From the NCBI GenBank assembly GCA_030037695.1, contig JASHQF010000038.1:1-8467 (forward strand): a DNA stretch of 8,467 bases, read 5' to 3'. The position numbers and the translations under genes are program-made. A model generated the notes under the pieces. The model did no database searches. It was not told the origin of the DNA and saw only the letters and a program-made list of their open reading frames with translations. Position 1 is the stretch's first letter. Each line of letters begins with the position of its first letter. Positions 1 to 6,825 of the stretch are shown here, in pieces. The DNA comes from Thermoplasmata archaeon. Lineage in GTDB: Archaea > Thermoplasmatota > Thermoplasmata > Lutacidiplasmatales > UBA184.

Positions 1-3000
1 TAACTGAATCCGGGGATCACGTCGAACGTCGCTCGGGCCGCTGCGACGAGCGTGCCGCCCGAGGCCGCGGTCCAGATCTCGGGGGTGTACTCCCCCGTCG
101 GCAGGTCGGGAAGGTCGATGTACCCGACGACCGCTCCGGTGGCGTTCGCCGAGAGCTCGTCGCAGCCGGCGCCCTGAGTCCCGGCCGTGGGATCGAAGCA
201 GAGCCACACGAGGGCCCCGTCGCCCAATCCGAAGGCCACGAGGTAGGTCGACGTGAACGGGCCGACGGTGCCCGCCGTGGGGCTGATCGCCAGCTCGGCG
301 GTGACGATGGCGGGTACGATCGCGAACGGCTGGTCGTCGGCGACCACGAGGGTCCCCCCGGTCGGCGCGGTCCACAGTTCCACGTAGTACGGCCCGGGGG
401 TGAGCGACGGCACGGTGACCGTGCCCGCGAGCGACCCGTCTCCCCCACCGGCCCCGACGGCCACGCAGGTGCCGCTCTCGGTACCCGCGACCGAGTCGAA
501 GCAGAGCGAGACGTCCTCGCCCGCCGCTAGGCCCTCGGCCTGGAAGCTCGTCGCGCTCCCGGCCGCGCCGCCGCTGGGGAGCGAGAGTGTAGGGTCGACC
601 GTGAACGTTCCGGGCGCGGTCGCGACGAGCGTACCGTTCGCCTCGGAGGACCACAGTTCCGGGGTGTAGACCCCGGCCGGCAGGCCCGGCACCTGCAGGT
701 TGGTGTCGAAGCCACCGGTCGAGTTCGCGGTGAAGTAGCTGCAGAATCCGCTCTGGGTGCCCGCGGGAAGATCGAAGCAGAGCCAGTATTCCACGCCGAG
801 CCCGAGGCCGTACGCGGCCACGTTCACGACCTGGAACGGCCCGACGGTCCCGCTCGCCGGCGCTACGGCCAGGGCGAGCTGCGCGAGGATCGGCTCGACC
901 GTGAACGTCCCGGGGAACGCCGTCACCAGGGCGCCGCCGGTAGGTGCGGTCCACAGCTCCACGAAGTACGGTCCCGCGCTCAGGGCGGGGATCGTGACGC
1001 TGGCGCTGAGCGACCCATCCGAGGCCGTGGGGCCCGCCGTCTCGCAGGCCGAGCCCTGGGATCCCGCGGTCGCGTCGAAGCAGACGGAATAATTGGTCGA
1101 CGCGTCCACGCCCTCGAGGCCGAGGCCGACCGAGCTACCGACCGTCCCGGTCGAGCCGAACCCGAACGAGGGCAGGACCTCGAGCGTCTGGGGCGAGGTC
1201 GCCACGAGCGCTCCGTTCGTCGAGTTGTTCCAGAGTTCGGGGGTGTACGTCCCCGCGGGAAGGCCCGGCATCGCGAAATTGCTGTCGAAGCCGCCGGACG
1301 AGTTCGTGGTCAGGTACCCGCACGTTCCGCCTTGGGTACCGGCGATCGCGTCGAAGCAGACCCAGTACTCGGTCTCGTACGCCAGCCCGTACGCCGTGAC
1401 GTTGATCGTTTGGAACGGACCGACCGTAGCGGCCGCCGGGCCGACGTCGAACGTGAGCTGGGAGATCTGCGGCTCGACCGTGAACGGGGTGAGGCTCGAG
1501 ACGACCCGCACGCCGGCGTGCGGGGCCGTCCAGAGCTCGACCGCGTACGGTCCGAGGGACAGCGTGGGGATCGTCACCGTGGCGCTGAGGGAGCCGTCCG
1601 AGCTGACCGTCCCGGCCGCGACACACGTCGAGCCCTCCACCCCCGGCGTCAGATCGAAGCAGAGCGAGAGGCTCGCGTTCGCCGGTAGCCCCTGCCCGCT
1701 CAGCGACGCTCCGCTCCCGACCGTGCCGCTCGCTTCGAGGGCGAGGTCCGGTACGACGGTGAATCGGTCCGCCGCGGCCACGACCAACTGGCTGACGGGG
1801 TACCCGATCGTCGGCGAACCGGTCCAGATCTCGGGATCGTAGGAGCCGCTCGGCATGCTGGGCAGGTTGATCGAGGTCGTCGCCGCCCCGGTGCCGTTGC
1901 TCGAGAACGAGTTGCAGTAATCGCCCTGGGTCCCGGCGGTCGGGTCGAAGCAAAGCCAATACTCGGTGTTGAGGGCGAGGCCGTAGGTGGCGAACGGCAC
2001 CGACTGGAACGGGCCCACCGTGCCCTCGGTCGGATCGACGACGAGCGACGTGGAGATGCCGGGGACCACGGCGAACGGCTGCCCCGAGGAGGCGAGGAGC
2101 GTCCCGCCGGGCGCGGTCGTCCAGACGTCCGCAAAGTACACCCCGGCGGGGACGCTGGGCACCGTGAACGTCGCGGAGAACGAGCCGTCAGGGGCGGTGG
2201 GGCCGAACGCGATGCAATGCCCGCTTTCGACCGCGTAGTTCGGATCGAGGCAGAGGTCGAGGTTCGCGGACGCCGGGAGTCCCACGCCCGAGAATCGGAC
2301 CCCGCTGCCGACCGTCCCGTTCGCCCCGAAGGAGACCTCGGGCACGACGGAGAACGCGGCCCCCGCTGTGGCCACGAGCGCGCCCCCGGGGTACGCGTTC
2401 CAGAGCTCGACCGCATAGGTACCGTTCGGAAGGTCGGGCACGCCCACGTATCCGTCGAAGGTCCCGGGCCCCGCCGCCGTATACTCGGAGCACGCCCCAC
2501 TCTCCACGCCCGGGGTCGCATCCCAGCAGAGCCAATAGTTGGTGTTCGGGGTGAGGCCGGTCGCGGCGACGTTCGTGGAGGTGGCCGAACTCCCTGTCCA
2601 CGGGTCGACGGCGAGCGCCGTCGTGGGGATGGAAGGCTCGACCGTGAACGGCTGCCCGCTCGCGACGACGAACGTTCCTCCCGAGACGCTCGTCCACAGC
2701 TCGGCGTAGTAGGGGCCGACGGCGAGGGCGGGCTGCGGGAACGTAGACGACAGGACCCCGCTCCCGTTCGTCGGACCCACCGCGGTGCAGGCGGCACTCT
2801 CCACGCGGGGCGCCGCGTCCAAGCAGAGGGCGTAACTCGTCGATCCGGCGAGGCCGTCCGCCGAGAACGTGACGTTGGTCCCGGCGTTCCCGTCGCCCGG
2901 GAAGGCGATCGTCGGGAACACGGTAACGGTCGACGGGGAAGCGGCCGCGCGCGTCCCGCTCGTCGCGGCGGTCCACGCCTCGGGGACGTACGTGCCCCCC

Positions 3001-4601
3001 GCCAAGCTCGGCACGCCGACGTTCCCGGACGCCGCCCCGGAGGGCCCCGTGGTGAACGTGTCGCAGGCCGCCCCTTGGACGCCCGCTACCGCATCGAAGC
3101 AGAGCCAGAACTCGGTGTTCGCCGTCAGCCCGTACGCCGTGAACTCCCCTGTCCCGGTCGCCGGAAGCCTGGTCGGGGAGAATTGCAGCGAAACCCCCGA
3201 GATCGTCGGCTCGATCGTGATCGGGCTCGTCAGCGAAACGACGAAGGTCCCGGACGTGGCCGCCGTCCAGAGCTCGGCGTAGTAGGGTCCGGGGGTCAAG
3301 CTCGGAACGACCACCCCGTCCGAGATCGACCCCGTGCCGTCGCTCGTCCCGGCCCGGGTGCAGTTCGCGCTCTGGATCCCCGGGCTTCGGTCGAAGCAGA
3401 TCCAGTAGCTCGCGTTGCCCGCGAGCCCGGCGGCGTTGAGCGAGTCGTTGCTCCCGACGACGATGGTGCCCGGGAACCCGAGGCGAGGCGTCACCGCGAA
3501 CTCGTTCGCGGAGGCCACCACGAACGTGCCGGCGGGGTCCGCCGTCCAGATCTCCACCGAGTACGACCCGGTGGGCACCGCCGGCACCCCCGCCCCGTCG
3601 TAGTAGGAGCCGTTCGAGCTCGTGAAGAACCCGTCGCACGCCCCGCTCTGGGTCTTCGGGGTGGGGTCGTAGCACGCGAAGTACGGGGTGGAGGCGGAGA
3701 GCCCGTAGACCGCGAGGGTCGGATTGGCCCCCGGGGGACCGGACAACGGAGCGAGCGCCGCCGAGAGGGTCGGGGGCGCCGGATCGACGGTGAACGGCAG
3801 GGGGGCCGAAGTGACCCACGTGCCGGCCGTCGGCGCCGTCCAGACGTCGACGTAGTACGGCCCGCTCGGGATCGAGGGCAGGATCACCGATCCCTCGTAC
3901 GTGCCGTTAGCGTCCGTCGGGCCGAAGGCGAGGCAGGCGCTTCCCTCGGTCGCATGGGCCGCATCGAAGCAGAGCGTGTACGAGGTCCCAGGATGGAGGT
4001 CGTGCGCGGTGAATGGGAGCGACGTCCCCGGTACCGCGTCGCTCGGGAACGACATCGTGGGCACGGCCGTGAACGTGCTCGGAGCCGTCGCCACCAGGGT
4101 TCCTGAAGGAAAACCGAACCAAACCTCGGGAGTGTACGTCCCCTCCGGGATCGGCGGTACGCTCACCCCGTCGTTGTACGATCCCGCGTCACCCGGCATG
4201 AAGGTGTCGCACGCCGAGCTCTCCGTCCCCGGGACGGAGTCGTAGCAGAGACGGTACTCGGTGTTCGGCGTCAAGCCCGAGGCGACGAGCGTGGGCGAGG
4301 ACACCGTCGAACCGTTCGTCGGGCTCAGGACCACCGAGGGGGGTTGCGCCACGACGATTCGTCGCCCGGCCGAGTGTCCGGGCCGGGGACCGCCGCCCAC
4401 GGTCAGCGTCGGCAGGGCCGACGGTGACGGGGTCGCGCCGGCTCGCATCGCCTGCGCGAGGGCGATCGGCGCCCAGGGGCTCAGGACCACGACCGCCGCG
4501 GCGACCAGCGCGAGGACCGGTGCGGCCGGCCGACCCTGGAACGAGCCCGCCGGCCCTAGCCCATGAAACCCGCGCGTCGGCCCACCCCCGGCGCCGCTCA
4601 C
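1..4601 (-). CDS. Giant secreted surface protein with alternating Ig-like repeats (3' end beyond window)
   Basis: One frame stays open from the GTG at 4601 to the left edge, 1,533 codons; I translated it throughout and found no stop or frameshift. GTG 4601 is the only plausible start: an in-frame TGA lies at 4676-4674 and the nearby ATGs (4605, 4632, 4564) are out of frame. Residues 1-28 form an n-region with R10 and R24, about 29-40 a hydrophobic core (VLALVAAAVVVL), and ALA before Q50 suits signal peptidase I. After a Pro/Ser linker, residues 87-1530 are 15 beta-rich units of 93-104 residues, each with LC[FY]D, a second Cys 12 residues on, then G-x-Y-x-x-[ED]-x-W and an F-x-V-x-P end. An Ig-like fold and a cell-surface structural or adhesive role are inferences. 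About 19 N-x-S/T sequons suggest glycosylation. No Shine-Dalgarno is convincing. The C-terminus and any anchor are outside the window. Confidence 0.9.
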   Translation of the reverse strand, partial: MSGAGGGPTRGFHGLGPAGSFQGRPAAPVLALVAAAVVVLSPWAPIALAQAMRAGATPSPSALPTLTVGGGPRPGHSAGRRIVVAQPPSVVLSPTNGSTVSSPTLVASGLTPNTEYRLCYDSVPGTESSACDTFMPGDAGSYNDGVSVPPIPEGTYTPEVWFGFPSGTLVATAPSTFTAVPTMSFPSDAVPGTSLPFTAHDLHPGTSYTLCFDAAHATEGSACLAFGPTDANGTYEGSVILPSIPSGPYYVDVWTAPTAGTWVTSAPLPFTVDPAPPTLSAALAPLSGPPGANPTLAVYGLSASTPYFACYDPTPKTQSGACDGFFTSSNGSYYDGAGVPAVPTGSYSVEIWTADPAGTFVVASANEFAVTPRLGFPGTIVVGSNDSLNAAGLAGNASYWICFDRSPGIQSANCTRAGTSDGTGSISDGVVVPSLTPGPYYAELWTAATSGTFVVSLTSPITIEPTISGVSLQFSPTRLPATGTGEFTAYGLTANTEFWLCFDAVAGVQGAACDTFTTGPSGAASGNVGVPSLAGGTYVPEAWTAATSGTRAAASPSTVTVFPTIAFPGDGNAGTNVTFSADGLAGSTSYALCLDAAPRVESAACTAVGPTNGSGVLSSTFPQPALAVGPYYAELWTSVSGGTFVVASGQPFTVEPSIPTTALAVDPWTGSSATSTNVAATGLTPNTNYWLCWDATPGVESGACSEYTAAGPGTFDGYVGVPDLPNGTYAVELWNAYPGGALVATAGAAFSVVPEVSFGANGTVGSGVRFSGVGLPASANLDLCLDPNYAVESGHCIAFGPTAPDGSFSATFTVPSVPAGVYFADVWTTAPGGTLLASSGQPFAVVPGISTSLVVDPTEGTVGPFQSVPFATYGLALNTEYWLCFDPTAGTQGDYCNSFSSNGTGAATTSINLPSMPSGSYDPEIWTGSPTIGYPVSQLVVAAADRFTVVPDLALEASGTVGSGASLSGQGLPANASLSLCFDLTPGVEGSTCVAAGTVSSDGSLSATVTIPTLSLGPYAVELWTAPHAGVRVVSSLTPFTVEPQISQLTFDVGPAAATVGPFQTINVTAYGLAYETEYWVCFDAIAGTQGGTCGYLTTNSSGGFDSNFAMPGLPAGTYTPELWNNSTNGALVATSPQTLEVLPSFGFGSTGTVGSSVGLGLEGVDASTNYSVCFDATAGSQGSACETAGPTASDGSLSASVTIPALSAGPYFVELWTAPTGGALVTAFPGTFTVEPILAQLALAVAPASGTVGPFQVVNVAAYGLGLGVEYWLCFDLPAGTQSGFCSYFTANSTGGFDTNLQVPGLPAGVYTPELWSSEANGTLVATAPGTFTVDPTLSLPSGGAAGSATSFQAEGLAAGEDVSLCFDSVAGTESGTCVAVGAGGGDGSLAGTVTVPSLTPGPYYVELWTAPTGGTLVVADDQPFAIVPAIVTAELAISPTAGTVGPFTSTYLVAFGLGDGALVWLCFDPTAGTQGAGCDELSANATGAVVGYIDLPDLPTGEYTPEIWTAASGGTLVAAARATFDVIPGFS
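12..4343 (-). repeat. Array of 15 tandem Ig-like units in alternating A/B types
   Basis: Cutting each unit after its F-x-V-x-P end gives these units (high to low coordinate, residues). 1: 4343-4059, 95. 2: 4058-3780, 93. 3: 3779-3486, 98. 4: 3485-3207, 93. 5: 3206-2913, 98. 6: 2912-2634, 93. 7: 2633-2340, 98. 8: 2339-2061, 93. 9: 2060-1749, 104. 10: 1748-1470, 93. 11: 1469-1170, 100. 12: 1169-891, 93. 13: 890-591, 100. 14: 590-312, 93. 15: 311-12, 100. Unit 16 begins at 11. Odd (A) units typically read GTVGPF...YGL...YWLCFD...Q-x-x-x-C, then Y-x-P-E-x-W. Even (B) units read G-x-x-GS...LCFD...C...GP...DG, then GPYY-x-E-L-W-T and PFTV-x-P. The stretch encoding LCFD recurs almost unchanged at DNA level about every 290 bases (plus strand tcgaagcagag). 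Confidence 0.92.
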
Positions 4602-4718
4602 GCATCCGTTGGGGGTTGTTAGACCTTCCCATGGGGCGCGGGGCCCGAGCGGGGCGCCGAGCGGACCGCAGGCTCAAAATCCTCCGTTCGGGTCCCGAGC
4701 GGTCGGCGAGGTCGTGCG
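4602..4718. promoter_or_regulatory. Divergent intergenic region between surface protein and cyclase
   Basis: These 117 bases separate two divergent GTG starts (4601 minus, 4719 plus). The only clearly AT-rich element is ctcaaaatc at 4673-4681. Read as a TATA-like box for the cyclase, it predicts transcription from about 4703. That leaves a short leader carrying GAGGT (4708-4712) six bases before GTG 4719. Read the other way, it would give the surface gene a leader of about 50 bases. I find no clear ribosome-binding site or separate TATA box for the surface gene, so its promoter is unresolved. Confidence 0.45.
4708..4712 (+). promoter_or_regulatory. Ribosome binding site of the cyclase
   Basis: GAGGT lies six bases before GTG 4719, a good spacing. 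It favours 4719 over the in-frame GTG at 4731. Confidence 0.5.
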
Positions 4719-5585
4719 GTGGGAGCGCACGTGACGATCCGGGTCCGCTTCCCGGACGGACGTCCCGCGCCCGGGGCGCGTATCGTGGGGACCAACCACG
4801 ATGCCTGGCTGAAGCGCCACCGGACCTGGTCGGCGACCGCGGACCTCTCGGGGGCGTTCACCTGGGAGAACCTCGACCGGGGCACGCTCGGGGATCGGTA
4901 CACCTTCTCCGTCTCCGTGGTCGACGGCACCGGAGCGACCTGGCAGGGAGAGGTGTCGGAGAGGATCCGGGCCCGGCGGGAACTGTTGGTCGTCCTGCAG
5001 CGCGACGACGCCCGCGAAAGCGGGGCCTCCCCCGCCCGTCGCCTCGCGGCGATCATGTTCATCGACCTCGTGGGGTTCACCCGGATCGCCCAGGTCGACG
5101 AGGCCCGGGCCCTTCGCCTGATCGAGACCCAGCGTCGGCTGGTCCGGGAGAGCTTCGGACGGTACGGGGGCAACGAGGTGAAGACGATGGGGGACGGGTT
5201 CCTCGCCGAGTTCGAGAGCACGTTCGACGCCTGCCGCTGCGGGCTCGACCTCCAGGAGCAGCTCGGGCGGCACAACCGGGAGGCGGCGCCCGAGGACGCG
5301 GTACGGGTCCGGGTCGGGATCCACGTGGGGGATGTGGTGCACGCGGGTCACGACATCCTGGGGGACGCGGTGAACATCGCGTCGCGGATCCTGCCGCTCG
5401 CCGAACCCGGGGGGATCTGCGTCAGCGAGGAGGTGTTCGCCCAGGTTCGGAGCCGGCTGTCCGTACCGTTCGTCCCCGTCGACACGCGATCGATGAAGCC
5501 GACCGTCTTCCCGATCGCCGTCTACCGCATGGTCCTGGAAGGGGATCCCGGCCGGACGCTGCCGGAGCCCGGGCGGGCCGCCTAG
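4719..5585 (+). CDS. Class III adenylate cyclase with N-terminal beta-rich domain
   Basis: This 288-residue protein very likely converts ATP to cAMP and pyrophosphate in the cytoplasm; I see no signal peptide or membrane segment. Residues 5-95 (VTIRVRFPDGRPAPGARI and on) look like a small beta-sandwich of the carboxypeptidase-regulatory or transthyretin-like kind. Residues 108-272 are the cyclase domain. The two metal aspartates are D116 (FIDLVGFT) and D159 (KTMGDG). K155 and D212 (HDILGD) match the adenine-selecting pair, and N219 and R223 (NIASR) match the transition-state residues, so a homodimer would have two complete active sites. GTG 4719 has GAGGT six bases upstream. GTG 4731 in the same frame, behind GGGAG, is a possible alternative that would remove four residues. 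It is divergent from the surface protein and convergent with the M29-like gene. Adenylate rather than guanylate specificity rests on the K/D pair. Confidence 0.9.
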   Translation: MGAHVTIRVRFPDGRPAPGARIVGTNHDAWLKRHRTWSATADLSGAFTWENLDRGTLGDRYTFSVSVVDGTGATWQGEVSERIRARRELLVVLQRDDARESGASPARRLAAIMFIDLVGFTRIAQVDEARALRLIETQRRLVRESFGRYGGNEVKTMGDGFLAEFESTFDACRCGLDLQEQLGRHNREAAPEDAVRVRVGIHVGDVVHAGHDILGDAVNIASRILPLAEPGGICVSEEVFAQVRSRLSVPFVPVDTRSMKPTVFPIAVYRMVLEGDPGRTLPEPGRAA

Positions 5586-5615
5586 CGGCGGTCCTCGGGC
5601 GCTGGACCCTGCGGC

Positions 5616-5638
5616 CTCGCCGCTGCCCCCGCGGCGAG
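5616..5638. terminator. Hairpin between convergent cyclase and M29-like genes
   Basis: CTCGCCGC (5616-5623) and GCGGCGAG (5631-5638) form a perfect 8-bp inverted repeat around a 7-base loop. It sits in the 61-bp gap between the two stop codons, where a shared terminator would be expected. No T-tract follows on either strand, so it may act as a stem that ends or stabilises transcripts rather than as a classical intrinsic terminator. Confidence 0.4.
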
Positions 5639-5646
5639 AGGAGAGC

Positions 5647-6747
5647 TCACCGCATCGCGACCGGCGCGCCGTCGACCTCGAGCGTGCCGCCGGCCGTGAT
5701 CGCCCACCCGAAGAACGGCGATGGGTTGGTGCCCCCGCTCTGGCGGTTCCCCCCGACGGAGACCATGACGCCGCCGAGCTCGCAGTCCTCGAGCTGCGGA
5801 GTGTCGTGGAGCGCCGGGTTGAGGCCGATCCGGAGGAGACCTGGGCGGTCCCGGCCCTTCCCTCCGGCTCGGAACCCGCGGTCGAAGATCGACCCTCCGC
5901 TCCGGAACGTCGCTTCCGTGAGCCGGCCGTTCGAGAAATGGAACGTCGCTCCGGTCGCCATCCCCTCGTCGTAGTAGCACGAGCGGTTCGCCACGATCGT
6001 CCCGTCCGCCGTCGCTTCGTCGAGCGCCGTCCCGACGGTGCCGCTGGGCAGGGTAACCAGCGACCCGTACAGCCCGCGCTCGCGCCGCGGAGGGACGGTC
6101 CCGGCAAACACCCGGGGCGTCCGGCGCCGTAGCCCGAGGCGCAGGTCCGTGCCGTTCGGATGGCGGATCCTCAAGCTTCGCCCCTTCGCCAGGGCGCGCA
6201 CGATCGGGGCGGCGGACCGCTGGAGCCGCGACGGTTCGACCATCGTGCCCCGGACGAGCTGGTCCATCCAGGCCGTGGCGTTCGCCCGGTACGCGCGGGC
6301 GAGCGAGGGGTACGGCCGCCCGACCTCGAGCCGGGCGCCGCGGACCCCCGCCGATTTCGCGGCCTTGTACCAAGGTTCGTTCCAGCTGAACAGCTTCTGC
6401 TGCGTGGCACCGGGTAGACGGGTGAGGCGGAGACGGTCGCCCGGCCCCCAGAGGTGGATGTAGACGTCGGAGGCGCGCAGGGCCGCCCACTCCTGGGCCC
6501 CGACCGTGCCGAGCCGGGCCGCCTCGCCTCGCTCGACCGCGTCCCAGTACATCCCCTCGTCCTGGTAGAGGACCAGCGGCTCGGCCCCGAGGCGGAGCGC
6601 CTCCCGTGCGAGCGCCACCGACCACGGCAGCGTATGGGGCCACGCCTCCACGGTGACCCGCTCGCCGGGTCGAACCCGGAGGTTCTGGGTGAGGACGGCG
6701 CGGGCGAGGCTGGCGCGGGTCTTCTCGGAGACATCGTGAGGCGTCAT
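5647..6747 (-). CDS. M29-family (thermophilic) aminopeptidase homologue, active site apparently degenerate
   Basis: This 366-residue soluble protein is close to the family's usual length. The N-terminal half (about 1-180) has the family's layout: NLRVRPGERVTVEAW, then ALRLGAEPLVLYQDEGMYW and a W-rich stretch at 118-130. The C-terminal half has RIRHPNGTDLRL (193-204), LPSGTV (233-238), RIGLNPAL (306-313) and GG-x-x-PSPFFGW (338-348). Active M29 enzymes (AmpT, AmpS), as I remember them, bind two metals through two Glu, two His and an Asp in these motifs. Here those places read T237, R306, M328 and FFGW, so I doubt it is a metal aminopeptidase; it could be a divergent hydrolase or a binding protein. 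ATG 6747 lies 26 bases from a TATA-like box. The next gene upstream ends 78 bases away, so it probably has its own promoter. The fold call is firm; the function is open. Confidence 0.78.
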   Translation of the reverse strand: MTPHDVSEKTRASLARAVLTQNLRVRPGERVTVEAWPHTLPWSVALAREALRLGAEPLVLYQDEGMYWDAVERGEAARLGTVGAQEWAALRASDVYIHLWGPGDRLRLTRLPGATQQKLFSWNEPWYKAAKSAGVRGARLEVGRPYPSLARAYRANATAWMDQLVRGTMVEPSRLQRSAAPIVRALAKGRSLRIRHPNGTDLRLGLRRRTPRVFAGTVPPRRERGLYGSLVTLPSGTVGTALDEATADGTIVANRSCYYDEGMATGATFHFSNGRLTEATFRSGGSIFDRGFRAGGKGRDRPGLLRIGLNPALHDTPQLEDCELGGVMVSVGGNRQSGGTNPSPFFGWAITAGGTLEVDGAPVAMR

Positions 6748-6770
6748 CGGGCCCGCTCAATCCTCCGGCG

Positions 6771-6776
6771 TATATC
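6771..6776 (-). promoter_or_regulatory. TATA-like box for the M29-like gene, leaderless start likely
   Basis: On the minus strand this reads GATATA, centred about 26 bases before ATG 6747. That spacing would put the archaeal transcription start at or next to the A of the ATG. GGAGGA at 6766-6761 lies between, but its 13-base gap to the ATG is long for a Shine-Dalgarno. Confidence 0.5.
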
Positions 6777-6825
6777 GCGCCCCCGTCCCGGGAGCCGAGC
6801 CGGCGCGCCCGCGGCCGGCGTACGG

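Noticed and set aside
2188..3819. 543-codon minus-strand frame overlapping the surface gene
   Set aside because: It is a shifted frame of the same strand with low-complexity Arg-rich translation. The repeat frame has the conserved LCFD and W motifs throughout.
2217..4106. Long open frame of 629 codons on the plus strand across the surface gene
   Set aside because: It is antisense to a frame with a signal peptide and regular domains, and its product is an Arg/Pro/Gly-rich string without domains. High GC and repeat periodicity keep this frame free of stops.
12..4343. CRISPR array or satellite DNA as the explanation of the periodic tcgaagcagag pattern
   Set aside because: The period is about 280-300 bases, the copies diverge, and the repeated stretch encodes LCFD in a continuous reading frame, so these are protein-domain repeats.
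4189..4677. ATG-started minus-strand frame at the beginning of the surface gene
   Set aside because: Its ATGs (4677, 4632, 4605) are in another frame. Only GTG 4601 leads into the signal peptide and the repeat frame.
4424..5974. 516-codon plus-strand frame overlapping the cyclase
   Set aside because: A shifted frame with Arg/Gly/Pro-rich translation; the cyclase frame is supported by motifs and a ribosome binding site.
4674..6107. 477-codon minus-strand frame across the cyclase
   Set aside because: Antisense to a cyclase with every catalytic residue in place; its own product has no recognisable features.
6799..6819. GCCGGC inverted repeat after the PHP stop as a terminator
   Set aside because: GCCGGC is itself a palindrome, there is no T-tract, and such stems are frequent by chance in DNA of this GC content.
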